This document shows, in pieces, positions 36,124-48,349 of a DNA stretch of 64,000 nucleotides. How positions within the stretch are numbered: the stretch's first letter is position 1; each line of letters begins with the position of its first letter. Where the stretch lies: contig JAKNDB010000107.1 in the NCBI GenBank assembly GCA_024305405.1, positions 1,612,001-1,676,000 of the forward strand. The letters run 5' to 3'. The translations under genes were made by a program, and so were the position numbers. The notes beneath the pieces were generated by a model that was not told the origin of the DNA, did not search any database, and saw only the letters and a list, made by a program, of their open reading frames with translations. This stretch comes from Dirofilaria immitis (lineage: Eukaryota; Nematoda; Chromadorea; Rhabditida; Onchocercidae).

Positions 36124-36393
36124 ATGATGAGATTCAAGTGGACTATATTATTTTTATTGTTAGTGTTACTAGTAAACACAGCTGACTTCGATACTTCAAT
36201 GGAAAATAAAAATTCCGTAGACATTGCTGACGAAAAAGTTTTAGCTAAAACTTATCGGTCTAAGCGATGTTGTTGTTGTCAACCTCCTGCGATAGTTGTT
36301 TGTTGCAAGGGAGTAACAGGTCAGAAAGAAATGTTCAGGAATTGGTGGTTACATGTTAGTTCATTTTTCATATGTTTCATTCATTTTTATTAA
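36124..36393 (+). CDS. Small secreted cysteine-rich peptide, copy C (A/B mosaic)
   Basis: Predicted 89-residue precursor. The signal peptide is MMRFKWTILFLLLVLLVNTA, the propeptide contains DIADEKVLAK, and a processing site lies at SKR (about residue 48). The tail starts immediately with CCCC, then QPPAIVV, then CC and KG. The frame continues as in copy B (EMFRNWWLHVSSFF) to a TAA. The ATG follows TTTCAG directly. Codons up to about 36240 are B-like. From about 36294 (GTTTGTTGC) the DNA is nearly identical to copy A, so the gene is a recombinant whose crossover lies in or next to the mature-peptide codons. Function is unknown. The closely packed cysteines could form disulfides or bind metal; that is speculation. 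Confidence 0.67.
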   Translation: MMRFKWTILFLLLVLLVNTADFDTSMENKNSVDIADEKVLAKTYRSKRCCCCQPPAIVVCCKGVTGQKEMFRNWWLHVSSFFICFIHFY

Positions 36394-37583
36394 ACCAATA
36401 GATTCATTTAAAAAAAGAAAATAATTCAAAAAACTTTTCTGTCAATAATTCAGTTAATAATATTATTAAAATTGTAAAAGCTTAAAGGATAAGAAGTTAA
36501 AATAGTAACATTGGTAACCAATAAAATACACAAAAAACAAAAATAAGGAAAAATCGACAAAGGATTGTTGATATAACAAAATGATAAATCATTTCAGATA
36601 TTGGTGCTATTGATGGTGTCAATGTCATGGATGAAAGCGATGTCTTAATTGAATTGAAATTTTCGAAATTATCATTAACAGTTATGATTTCATTTCATTC
36701 ATATATTAGTGAAATCATAAATTAAAATAATTTGAAAATATTTCAAATTTTATCGTTTCGAATATTTTACAAATGTCTTATTTGCACATTACAACAGATT
36801 GCGATTTGTCAATAATATAGAAAACAGCAATATATAAATACACTAATATGCAAATGCACATATACATTCACACATCTGAATACAACTTCGTTCATAATTT
36901 TCGAAATTTCCTAAGGATTATAAATCGTCGGAATAACGAATCGTTCAATTTTAAGAACTGAAGGGATAATACATATGTTAGTTCAAAAAAAAAAGTAAAT
37001 TTAGAAAAACAAGTGAAATTCGAAACGTTTTTGATTATTTCATATTTTTATTTTGCTGCTTAGTAAGTAAAATGCTGAAACCATCGGAAAACGATACAGT
37101 AAACAAAAGGCCAGAAAAAGTAAAAAAATAAGTTGAAAAATGAAGTTATTAAAAGAAACATTTTTACTTTAAATTTCATCTTTCTCCTTTTCTACATTTC
37201 TTTCACTTTTATTATCTTTTTTGTGTCATGCATAATTCTAAAATATTTTCGATGAGCAGTGATCCATCAATGAGTTGTATTGGAACTATATTTTTCTCAT
37301 ACTATATTTATTGTAGCATGGTCACTTATTTAGTATATCTGGATACTCTTACAGCATTCTGCCATGGATTTTTGGGATTTCTGGAAGTGCAGTGTAAAGT
37401 TTTAATTTAATCTTTTTTCTGAAAATAAATTACCTGAAGTGGATAGAGCAACGACATAGTTCAAAGATAGGTGCAATATTGGGTGTATTGTATCGATTTG
37501 TGCAAATATTAATGTAATGTAAAGAGTTATGAAATGATCAAAGGAATTATTACACTTACACTGATTGTACGAAGCGGAGTTTT
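36294..37583 (+). repeat. Arm of a near-identical 1.29-kb inverted repeat (with 4330-5617)
   Basis: Base-for-base partner of the reverse complement of 4330-5617, covering the end of peptide copy C and its 3' flank. An exon-like piece lies at 36600-36720 behind ATTTCAG and runs in one frame (DGVNVMDESDVLIEL) to a TAA. It could be a second exon, but the related piece in unit B is only partly conserved. Confidence 0.85.
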
Positions 37584-39840
37584 ACTGATATAAAGACAGA
37601 ATAAAAGAAGTTTCAACAAAATTTAATAATTTGAAATTAACGGTTATTTGTCAGGAAATCACAGTTATCCAATTATCAATTAATAAATTATCGCAATTAA
37701 AAACTATATTATATCACGTTTTGTTTACGTAAAATTAGTATTTTCTATTAAGAACATGAAAAATAAGCAAGTAGAAGGTTGAATTTTTTTATTTGGTATC
37801 AGTTTTACCAATAAAATATATATTACTTCATGGGTTTTTGATAAATTCCTTTCACTTAGTTTATATTACTTGAAATTTTCCAACTTATTCAATTTTTCTG
37901 ATACAAATAAGTGATATGGCCATGAGTAAATTGATCAGGAAATATTATCATTGAATTCTCTAAATAAATCAATTAACATTAATTTAAATATAAAAGTAAT
38001 TTTTGTTTTAATATTATCAATATTTTTTATTTAAATTACTGTTGAGGAATAAATTTGAATAAATGAAGAACATTCGATAATATCAGTGGCATTCTTGCAC
38101 AGAGTTCTAAATCAGTTATTTATTTTTAATTTATCGGAAAATTATCACACTTTTATCATCGATATGCAGCATTATATATCTCCATAAATCTCTAAAAGAG
38201 GACGATCATTAAAAGTATCACATTTAAAAGTTCTACTACTTGTGAAATATTCTATTAAAACCTATAAATATCTCTGAGTAATTATTGAATGTCAAATGCT
38301 AAATAAAAAATAATTTAAAAAAAATTCTAGTCAAATGAAATACTAATTTTAATCTTTTTTTTTTTTTTTTTGTAAAGGAAGTTGAATTGCTACCGTTGCT
38401 TGAATTCTATAGGTGGTTCGAAATATTACACTTATATTGACTGCGCAGAGTAAAACTTTTAATGATATAAAAAAGAAAAAAAATAAAGAAGCTTCTTAGT
38501 ATTTCAAATTTTTATGCTGTTATTTCAACTATCTGCATAGACATTAATCAATTTATTGTATTGAATTACAAGTGTAATAAGAGGAAAGTTTCTACAGGAA
38601 AGAATGTGAAAAACCGTATTCACCAATCGGTTATAGTACATCGATATCACAGCATACTCCAAAGTTTCCCCTCCTTTATTTCTGCTTTTTTTGGATTCAA
38701 AAACTTTAAGATCGATCATTCAAACAAAAAAAAATGCCAATCAAGAAACTACATGTATTATTTTATTCATCAATTTATTCTTTGAATCTCTTAATAGTAG
38801 TGATTCTTCCATATCTTCTGCATATGTATGTAAAAAACGAAAAAAATAGAACCCCTTACGTATAATTGAATATCAACAATGAGTGAAAAAATTTTCATTG
38901 ACTAGATAATATTAAGTCATGTGAGAAACTAAAATATTAAAAAGGTAAATTTAAACCATTGTTTTAAAATCATGCTTTTTCTTACTTGTAACAAAATTAC
39001 AGTGATTTTTGTAAAATATAGCAATCACAATAATAAAATTATTATAATGCAATGGGAAAAAGTAAAAGTGCAAAAAAAAAAACCTCTGTGAGATTTTACA
39101 ATTATTGTAAGAACGTAATTTATAAAAGATATTGTTTTTCTGAATTTTATAACTCTCACTAATAAGTTTTTATGTATTCCTATGATTGTTAAAGACGGTA
39201 ATATGTATGTAACAAGCATAAAAAGACTGATATCAAACATGCCTTTTAGTAATAACATAAATCTTAAAATTATAATCGAATGATAACATATGTTGTTATA
39301 AATATGGAAGTAACGCTTTTAAATGATAAATTTTTCGCACCATACGGATAAACAAAATTAAAAGACTTGAAATGTTTTTTTCATAATACTCAGAAATCAA
39401 CACAAATATTTCTTACCCAAAGATTATATCACAAAAATAATTCCAATACAACGGAATGCTAAATAAGCTCAAAAATGTTTTCATACAATTCCAGAAGAGA
39501 AAATGACATACACATGTGTTCTTGATACATAATGCAAAAGCATGTTCCTAACATACTACCCCTCTACTATTTTGGATCAATCTGTTGAATATGAAATGTA
39601 TTTCGAAACAATATTGTTTATTACTTCTCAATTCTTCATATTACTAAAATAATAAAACTTGGTACTTTTTGATATTTGATATTTCGCCTGTGTGAAAGCT
39701 ATTATTATAGTTTGTAACTAAAAAATTGGTTTTTAATCAAATTTTAGTAAATAAATAAAAACATAATGAAACACATATCTTTCCTAATTGTAGAATTAAG
39801 TGGAAAAAATAATAAATATTATCTAAACATCTTGAAATTA
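37584..39840. other. Distal 3' part of unit C and intergenic DNA
   Basis: No supported gene. Part of 37560-37640 is repeated in diverged form at 38430-38520 (ATTACACTTA, GAGT, AATGATATAAA). 38740-38830 is related to the reverse complement of 3215-3300. From about 39260 to the EXT1 stop the sequence shows no duplication that I can see. Confidence 0.45.
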
Positions 39841-42800
39841 TTATGTTTCGAAGTGTTGCATTTCCATACCCGTATATTTCTTTTGAAATGCTGCAACGCT
39901 ATCTCCGTACAGAAGCGGATTTACTTTCGCTTGACTACTGATTAGTGATGCACCTGATGGCCAAACGTCAGCAACCAGCTAGAAATTAGACATATACTCG
40001 CAAAATTTGAGGAATGTTTACCGTTGCATTACTGATGTGACCAATACACTATGGAGAATACGTCATCGAATTTGCTAATTAAAATATCAAAAATTTAGAG
40101 TACATAAATTCAATTGTAGGAAATTTCTTGTAACGACATTGTATATAGTGAAAGATCTAAAATTTGTAGCATCTTATTATTCTCAATTATTTTAAGATTA
40201 ATCTAAAGAAGAAAACGATAAAAAAGAAATATCTAACATAGAACTCTTGAAAATAAACCTTATTCAAGCATATAGAATAATTCCTGGTAAACATCCACTT
40301 ATCATGAATCCTACTACCAATTAATACTGGGGATTGTCCCGTTAACTCCATTATCATCATATTCATTAATAATGTAAAGCAGTGCGATAATTTCGATGCT
40401 ATTTCTTTAGCAGGTGTTGGCATCCATTGTTCAAAAACATCAGGTACTCTCTTAAAAATACTACATCCTTTCTCGAGACTATTCAATAACAGATTATAAT
40501 AACCATAAATTTTATTCTTTCTGCAATATAAACCTAAAATCTTTTCTGCATGTCAATGTAGTCTACCTTTTATTAGAGCAAAATGGAATAGAATCAACGA
40601 ATACTGGCTGCTCGGTTTAAGTTCAATTGTTTGCGCTCCTTCCTGTACCTTAAGAAGAGACAGAAACGATAAATGCAATTTACACGACACTAAGAAGTTT
40701 CTACAAATTATCATAAACTTTTCTATCAAAATGAAGAGCCTGTAATATGATAACAATACAATTAGTTAACATTAGTTAATATGACAATTTATCTCTTTCT
40801 CTCTTTCTCTCTCTAATATATATATATTTTTAAAATAAAAAAAACCTTCGAATGAGCAGAATAAAAACCGTAAAGACGATAAGGTTCATTATTTGCTGCA
40901 TCCACTAAAAGCGGATATCAGCACCTGTTATAGGCACACGTTCATCCAGAAATAATACAAATTTGCCCAAAAGTTCAGTTTGCAATATTTGAGTTTGACT
41001 CAAAATATCAACATGCATCTGAAACTAATAAAAGATAAACAATAAGCTTTCCCTATATCCTCATAAAAAAATTGACACATATAAACGATAAAATTGCCAA
41101 TAATATAAATAAAATAAACCTAAAGGCAAAGAAAAGTAATAATTTCATGCTAAAATTACATTAGAAATAATAAGCTTACGTCGAAATCGCTCAGTTGCAC
41201 AAATATTTTTGAACTAAATTTGTCAAAATTTGCTGTCATTTGACGGTTTTTGGGCCAAAATATAATGATCTGAAAAAAATGGCAAATAAATTTTTTATTC
41301 AAAAAGAAAATTTTGATTCGTTTTTAATGCTTATTTAGTGCATATCTAACATACACCATAAATATTAACCATAAAAATATTAAATATAAAACAGTGCTCA
41401 AATTTTTTACCTTAAATAGAATCTCCTAATGAAATACAAACATTCAAATCACAAAGTACTTTACCTTTTGCACTTCATGCATATCAAAGAGTAAATTTAC
41501 AATCCGATTCAATCTTCCAGATACTTTTATTGAAGCTTTTAAAAGAACTGTGTAGCCAATTTCACTAGATGTCGTAACAGGAAAATTTTCAACAGTTAAA
41601 AACAAACGATTCCAATTTCTCGGTTCCTCTCCCCGTTGTTTTTTGATACGTTCTTCAATAATCTGTGAATAAGATAGATAGACAAAATTATCTTATCAAA
41701 ATAAGAAGCAAAAAGTTCTTATTTTAGTCAAAAATTTTACCTGCAATGAAGTGAGAACAATTTTTTCCACACTACTAAAATATCGCTGATATAAACCACG
41801 TGATTGTTGCTTCATAAATAATATACGATCAATTGGTATGGCATTCAAAACATCCGAAATCTGCAAAAAAATTAGTTAAAAAAAGAAAAAAATCATAAAC
41901 TCCATTAAATTGTAAAATTGTACATATATAAATATAATATGATTCTACAAATAACAAATTATAGTCAGAATATTATGAAAACCGACCGTAAGAACAGTAT
42001 CTTCATGACCGATTATCACTGCTTGACGCCAATCAATCACTTCTGAAAAAGGTAATTCCCAATCATCGGATAAAACAACTGGAATGCAACCCAATCGAAG
42101 TGCTTCCAAAAACGAAATGAGCCAAGACGTCGTCCACGTGGTGTAAGACAAAATGTTGAATTAGACATGATTACTTCATAGTCCCAACTAAAGAAAACAA
42201 AAAAATTTTTTTCTTCGTGAAATTTATTTGTTTTAAGGCTAGAGCTCTTATAAATATCTCATAATAAAGCTTATTACTACATAACTAATCTCATCACTTT
42301 CACTTTAGAACAACCAAATTAAAACTTTAAAGCTCAATTCTAAATTCACAAAATTTGCGAAATTTCTAATTAAAAATACCGATTATCATTCAAAATAATC
42401 TAATAGTTGGAATCTCTAAACTCTTTTTTCGAGTTCGCAAATAACTGTACATAAGTTGTAATATCACTAATAGTAGCATCATGATAAATATCTAAACTTT
42501 GTGGGAGAAATTATAGTTCATATTTTTAAATAAACTTTTGTTTTTCTCCAATGAATTTGTTCAAATTTATATATTGAAAGTGCAATTATTCATTCAAATT
42601 AAGCTGCTGCATAATTTATGATTAGTTAATTTTTACCGGTCATACTCAACATTATCTTCTTCACAACGTTCATCTTCATATTTCTTCCAGTCTGTATTGT
42701 GTTTACATGTTGTAACTATTATTACAGATTGTCCATTATGAAGATGATATAGGGAATCACGCGTCTCCGAACCAATCCCATAAACATATCGTTTACCTTT

Positions 42801-45134
42801 GAAAGTTACTAAATACTTATCCTTCGTTTTTAATGACCACTCTGCCTGAAATTGCTAATTTAATACCGTTCCTCATTGTTGATAATTTTCTTACTTTCAT
42901 CCTACACAATTTTAATTTTCTTGTATCAGAGATCTCAACTATCATGAAGAATGATATATAAATTAATTCAATTTCAGATTCTACTGCGCTATTTATTTTA
43001 TAAACTAGTGCGCAATATATTATTCAGAAAACATAATTTCTTTACCTCAGAAATAAGTGAAAGGCTCAATGGAGAAATAAAATAATTTGATTTACTAAGA
43101 GAATAGAATAATTTAATTCAAGCATGCAAGCAAACCTTTATAGTCGTTCTTAGCGGATGTTCTTTATGGAACAGTGGAAAGGATAGATCAAAATTTTCTC
43201 TGAATATCTGAAAACATTATGCTTTGAGAAAATGTGTTCAATCAGAGGCGAAACTACTTCTCGCAAAAAAAGAAAAAAAAAGACGATGAAAAAATAACTC
43301 GAGTGTTTGCACTAGCACGAGCAGTAAGAGCATAGCCTGTATCAAAACCAAGATCATGATCTGAATAATCTGGATATGTTCCATGATAAAGATTGAATAT
43401 AATATGATTACGGCCGTGATTCCAAATTTCAGACGGCAAATTTGCAATTAATTCACTGACATACTTTACATAATTTTCGCTAAAAATAGGATCATAATTG
43501 CGAAAAAAATTTAAAATAATTTGAATTTAGAAAATATGATTAAGTTGAGAAATTAAAAAATGAAAAAGGATGTTAACCATGAATAAAATGAATATCTCAT
43601 ACCTTCTTCTATCCCGATCCACGGTATCGATACTTAAAACAAACAAACAGGCCTTTTGAGGATCACTGGTATAATATATACTTTCTCGAATAACCCAAAA
43701 AATCTCATAATACAATCCTTATTGGAACAATAGGCAATAATAAGATTTTTGAATACGGGAAACAAAGAAAGTGGATAATATTTTAATCAAAAACTAATCA
43801 ATTATTTACTTATCTGAAACAACTGCGACTAAAACAAAATGCACAAAGACTGAGCTGAAAAAGAATTACTAAGAAGTCAATCATTTATTAATATTGTATA
43901 AAATCACTTAATTTAAAAATAAAAAATGATGATTAATACATAAAACTTTTTTGCTAGTTGGTCCGAAGATTAGAGATTTATACCCTGTGCTATTCTACTA
44001 AAATTTATTTTGAAAAAATAAACTGTCGATCAATTTCGAAATTTCAGAAAGAATTATTCTAATATATTAGAAACATATATTACAACGTTAACTGTAAGAA
44101 CTGACTTTTAATATGTTATTGTATACGACGGACATTGTTGAGCTATTATCTGATGGATAAACATAAACACGAAACGCATCGTGCGCTAAGCACCGTGACA
44201 AATCGAAGCATTGAGACATCGTACATTCAGAAATCCTTCAAGAAAAAGAAAGAAAAATGAATTTAACAAAGATTTCTCTATCAATAATACACAAAGTTCT
44301 CGACCAGAACTTTGTACAGTTTCAAGTTAAATCATATTCTTACTGAGTATATATTCTCTTAGCTAAATCTATCTAAGAGATCGCAATCTTAAAAAAATAA
44401 AGAGTATCTATTGTACCTCTTTTAGCAGCTGCAAAAGTCATGTATAATTCAGTGAAATTATTTAGTTATAAAAAAATCTTTTCCTTTCCTATTTTTTTAT
44501 TTTAAATGTCTAGTTTAAATAAAACTTATATGATTAGAATATAACTTCTAATTTTAATTAAATTATACATAGTTTTATTGTCGTTGAAAAGAGATACAAT
44601 AAATACTTCTCATTAAGTAAGTAAGCGCTTGATCAAGCGAATGGATATTTAGATAAAAGCATGGTTTAATTCAAAGACAAAAAAACTGCAAGAATTCTAT
44701 CCATTCGTTTGATCGCTTGATCGCTCGCTTCGCTTGATAAAAATCTAAACCAAAAATGCACATCTATGAATATAGAATAGATAGCTTCGAGGTTCTTTAT
44801 TAGAATCATTCATTCAACATCTATCATTAATGAATAAAGCAGTGATTATCTATCGCTAATCATAGCAGGAAAAATTATTTAATATTCTTAAAAATTGTTT
44901 GATTAAAATCGTTAAACTGCTATACTATTTTATTAAGTAACATTAGTAAATATTACTTAATGGACCATTCCTCGGTACGATATAGCGTTTGACTATTCAA
45001 CAGCTCCGTTTCAGTGATATAGGATGATATAAGAGGTAATTCCGATGTTAATCTGAGATAACGTCGATAGCTCATAAGCAATCCTAGCATAAACAAAAAA
45101 ATCCTAATAATGAATAACGCCCAATAGCCTTCAT
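39841..45134 (-). CDS. rib-1: Exostosin-1 family heparan sulfate glycosyltransferase, 14 exons
   Basis: EXT1-type glycosyltransferase that extends heparan sulfate chains in the Golgi/ER with an EXT2-type partner. Exons, high to low: 45134-44966, 44235-44106, 43703-43603, 43479-43299, 43207-43136, 42845-42637, 42187-41987, 41860-41741, 41662-41465, 41269-41180, 41018-40846, 40642-40567, 40520-40259, 39978-39841. Exon 1 encodes a short cytosolic start and one membrane anchor (type II). The GT47 exostosin domain includes [90 protein letters not shown] and [14 protein letters not shown]. The GT64-like domain begins about exon 9 and ends in exon 14. Exons 1, 7 and 11, and probably 12, are each one base short in a T or A run; with those allowed for, phases close at about 707 residues, near human EXT1. 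Probable assembly error, possibly a pseudogene. Confidence 0.88.
44625..44730. repeat. Inverted repeat in EXT1 intron 1
   Basis: GATCAAGCGAATGGATA near 44632 is mirrored by TATCCATTCGTTTGATC near 44699, with about 50 bases between. It gives a potential stem of about 16 pairs with one mismatch, followed by GATCGC repeats. It lies in the large first intron (44236-44965). Confidence 0.6.
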
Positions 45135-46450
45135 CTTTTCTTTTAACTCCACGTATCCTTTTTAATGACCAATCAAAAGTCGCCAGCTAATCTTCGATCC
45201 ACGCAAAAAGCTAGAGATCCACATTCCCATTATTAAGTAAAAACAACCTGGAAAATAATACGTGCATTATAACGAGAAATAAAAAAATCATCAACAAGGA
45301 CGTATCCTTTACATCATCTAGCATTTATCCTGTCTAAAATCATCTTTCGACCACGTGAAAAGAAATAACTTTACGCCATTCCGGTCTCAACTATCACGAT
45401 CATCTGGCTAAATGTGAGACCATTGGATTGGCTATTCAAATAAAGGCGCCATGAAAAATTACGTCTCATTTCATTAACTGAATGCGAAAATTTTCAACTA
45501 TAACAAGCTTCAGGAGACAAAATGTAAACTTTCTTATCGTTTTATTACTTTCATTATAATCTTATTATCATATTTAAATATAAATCGAATAAGATAAATT
45601 TAGATATGTTATTTTCAAAATATTCGAAATTTAATTAAATTTTTGAATTATAAAAATATTTGAAATTGTGCGCATTAATTTAAATCATAAAAATTTTTAA
45701 ATTAATTTTTTTTAATTGTATTTTAGTATTTGCAATTGTTATATTGCTCAGATTTTTTACAGATTTTTTTAATTGTTTTTGAAAATAGATTTAGGAAATT
45801 TTCGAAAAAATTCAAGAGTTCTTACCAAAATATATATATTATGTAGAAAATATAATTCAGCATTATGTTAATTAATTTTCATAATTTTTAATTTCATAAT
45901 TATATATCCATCGTTATATATTCAAATTTTAAATTTCATGTCAGATTAGATACGTATGAAATTTACATATGGAAGCCAATATGATTGAATATAAAAAGAA
46001 CTGAAACATTTTTCTTTTATCGGTGAAAATCAAATGAAATATTTATTCAGTACTTTAGCAAATGATTTATTGAAAATATTTAGCATAAACAATAAATAGA
46101 GATGATTAAAGAGATGAGAGAATTGATAATAAAGCTTGATAATATGTTCGATTCTGATTATATCGTATTAAATGAGACTTGAATGCTTTATTATTTATGA
46201 TGAATTCTTCTAGCGATTATTATTTAAATTTCATTTATCAGTGCAGAGATTATTGAAAAAAGAATGCAAAGAATGGAGAATGAATGAAAATATCATTTCT
46301 TAGACGATAAGCTTAATTGATAAACAAAAATTAGGCTTGAAATAATATAAGATTCTAAATTCCGAACAGAATATAAAGTATTTCAAATGAATCATCTGCT
46401 AGAGATTTGAATGATTTAGAAATGGGACTACAACTGGTATTTGAATTTCA
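45135..46450. other. Region upstream of EXT1, no supported gene
   Basis: Contains the EXT1 promoter by position. A splice acceptor for a 5' UTR exon or spliced leader is not obvious next to the ATG at 45134, which is preceded by A-rich sequence. No other feature is recognised. Confidence 0.4.
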
Positions 46451-46451
46451 G

Positions 46452-46544
46452 GTTCGCAAGCGATTAAGTGATAAACCTCGTGAATGTTCACACCTTGTTG
46501 TATGTCCAACAGGTGCTCATCATGCCGGTACAGTAGATGAATAA
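46452..46544 (+). other. Candidate terminal exon, unidentified
   Basis: Behind a textbook acceptor (TGAATTTCAG at 46442-46451) lies a 31-codon frame of raised GC with protein-like composition: VRKRLSDKPRECSHLVVC, then PTGAHHAGTVDE and a TAA. The stretch RECSHLVV resembles the end of a BRCT-type strand, but that is far too little for assignment. An alternative donor (CAACAG|GTGCTC) within it would make it an internal exon. No partner exon is found upstream within 1 kb. Confidence 0.33.
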
Positions 46545-46649
46545 GTAAAGCAATCATCAACTGCGATCTTATGAAATTTTATTGGAAAAATCACCAATAA
46601 TAATATCTTTTGTAATCGATAATATAAAATATTTTAAAATATTTGTAGT

Positions 46650-47068
46650 AATAGTAGTATGTAGTAGTAGTGGTGGTAGTAGTAGTAGTGGTGGTAGTGG
46701 TGGTAGTGGTAGTGGTAGTTGGTGGTAGTGGTAGTGGTGTTGGTAGTGGTGGTTGTTGTTGTTGTGGTGGTAGCTGCTGCTGCGTAGTAGTGCTGTTGCT
46801 GGTGCTGGTGGTGGTAGTGGTGGTGGTGGTGGTGGTGGTGGTGGTGCGTGGTGGTGGTGGTGGTGGTGGTGGTGGTGGTGGTGGTGGTGGTGGTGGTGGT
46901 GGTGGTGGTGGTGGTGGTGGTGGTGGTGGCTGGTGGTGGTGGTGGTGGTGCTGCTGCTGCTGGCAGTGGCTGCTGCTGGTGGTGGTGGTAGCTGCTGGTG
47001 GTAGCTGGTGGTGCGTGGTGGTAGGTGGTAGTGGTAGCTGGTAGCTGGTAGTGGTAGCTAGTAGTAGC

Positions 47069-47105
<37 letters not shown>

Positions 47106-47127
47106 ATAGTAGTAGTAATAGTAGTAA
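46650..47127 (+). repeat. GGT/GTA trinucleotide array
   Basis: About 480 bases of GGT, GTG and GTA triplets with GCT and TGC interruptions. The core 46810-46940 is almost pure GGT. The apparent 124-codon protein of Val, Gly and Trp is an artefact of the repeat. The strand bias to G (no C for long runs) makes R-loop or G-rich structures possible. Confidence 0.93.
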
Positions 47128-48110
47128 TGGTAGGCGTGGGAAAATTACACTACAACATTTTATTATACCGATTAGGCGGAAACCCTTTCCTTGTCTTCTA
47201 ATTTGATAATGTTCTATCTTGTGCTATCATGCCAAATTTGTTATGCTTGATGATTATGGCCTTGCTGGAATAGTCAATTGATTATTTGCACTCTGATAAA
47301 ATTGGTAAAGAATGAACGATAAAAAGGAAAATTGATTAGAAGATGATAAAGAAGATATTAGCAATGATATCATCGATTCAATGCTACCTGCTCATTTACC
47401 ATATCAAGTAAACGGATAATAGTGATATAAATAATAGAAAATATTTTATTCTCAATAATTCCCAGGTGAAAGGAATAGCATTCTTCAACAATTTATAGCT
47501 TTGAAGATACTTTATTTTTTTTCGTTTATTAATTATTGTGGAATTTTATAGCTATTATTTTTTTGCTATTTTACTGAACGGATAACAGATAATAGATAAT
47601 AAAGATAATAATAATGATAAAAACAATATTGATATCATTAGATTATAATATGATAAGATGATTTCTCGATGTCGTAAATTATAAATATGAATTTAGAATG
47701 CTATAAACTTTATAGTATTAATTGAACGATAATTACTTTCATAGCGATACAGTAACTTTCCACTAGTTGACATGCAAGGACATATTCAAGGAAATAAATA
47801 TCATCATTTCATGAAAAAGAAAAGGAAATAGAAAGAGAAAAGAAGAAAGAGACGGAAAATTATTATTAAATAAGTTTATATAAAATGAAATATTTCTCGA
47901 CGATTGATATCGAAATTATAGCAGAAATATGACTGGATAAAGATGAAGAAAGAAAGATGTGAAAAGAAAGAAAAAGATGAAGGAGTTGACATTATATTAG
48001 TAATGATTGATATAAATGATGTGATTAGGATTGATGAAATTGATAACTGGCAATAGAAAAGAAAGCGAGAAACGGCATTTGTACTCTTAATTCTTGCAAC
48101 TATTAACTAA
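47128..48110. other. Non-coding AT-rich DNA
   Basis: No exon-like island or motif seen. A purine-rich stretch (AAAGAAAAGG) lies near 47815-47870. Confidence 0.4.
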
Positions 48111-48112
48111 TA

Positions 48113-48312
48113 ATAATAATGATGATGACGATGATGATAATGATGATGATGATAGTCGTGACGGAAATGATGATGATGGTATTGATGTAGGTTGCAGTGG
48201 CAGTGCTATATGGTCATGGTTGCTAAATTTGATCATTTCATAGTTTACATTCTTGTTAAATGATGTACCATTACTATACCGAATAAAGTAACAAATGATA
48301 ATGATGATGATA

Positions 48313-48344
<32 letters not shown>

Positions 48345-48349
48345 AATCG
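48113..48349 (+). repeat. Two GAT trinucleotide tracts
   Basis: GAT/AAT tracts at 48113-48160 and 48296-48349 with a unique 130-base spacer. Same motif as the long array at 49.9 kb. Confidence 0.85.

Noticed and set aside
46670..47044. 124-codon frame of Val, Gly, Trp and Cys
   Set aside because: Produced entirely by GGT/GTA/GCT triplets; no non-repeat coding signal.
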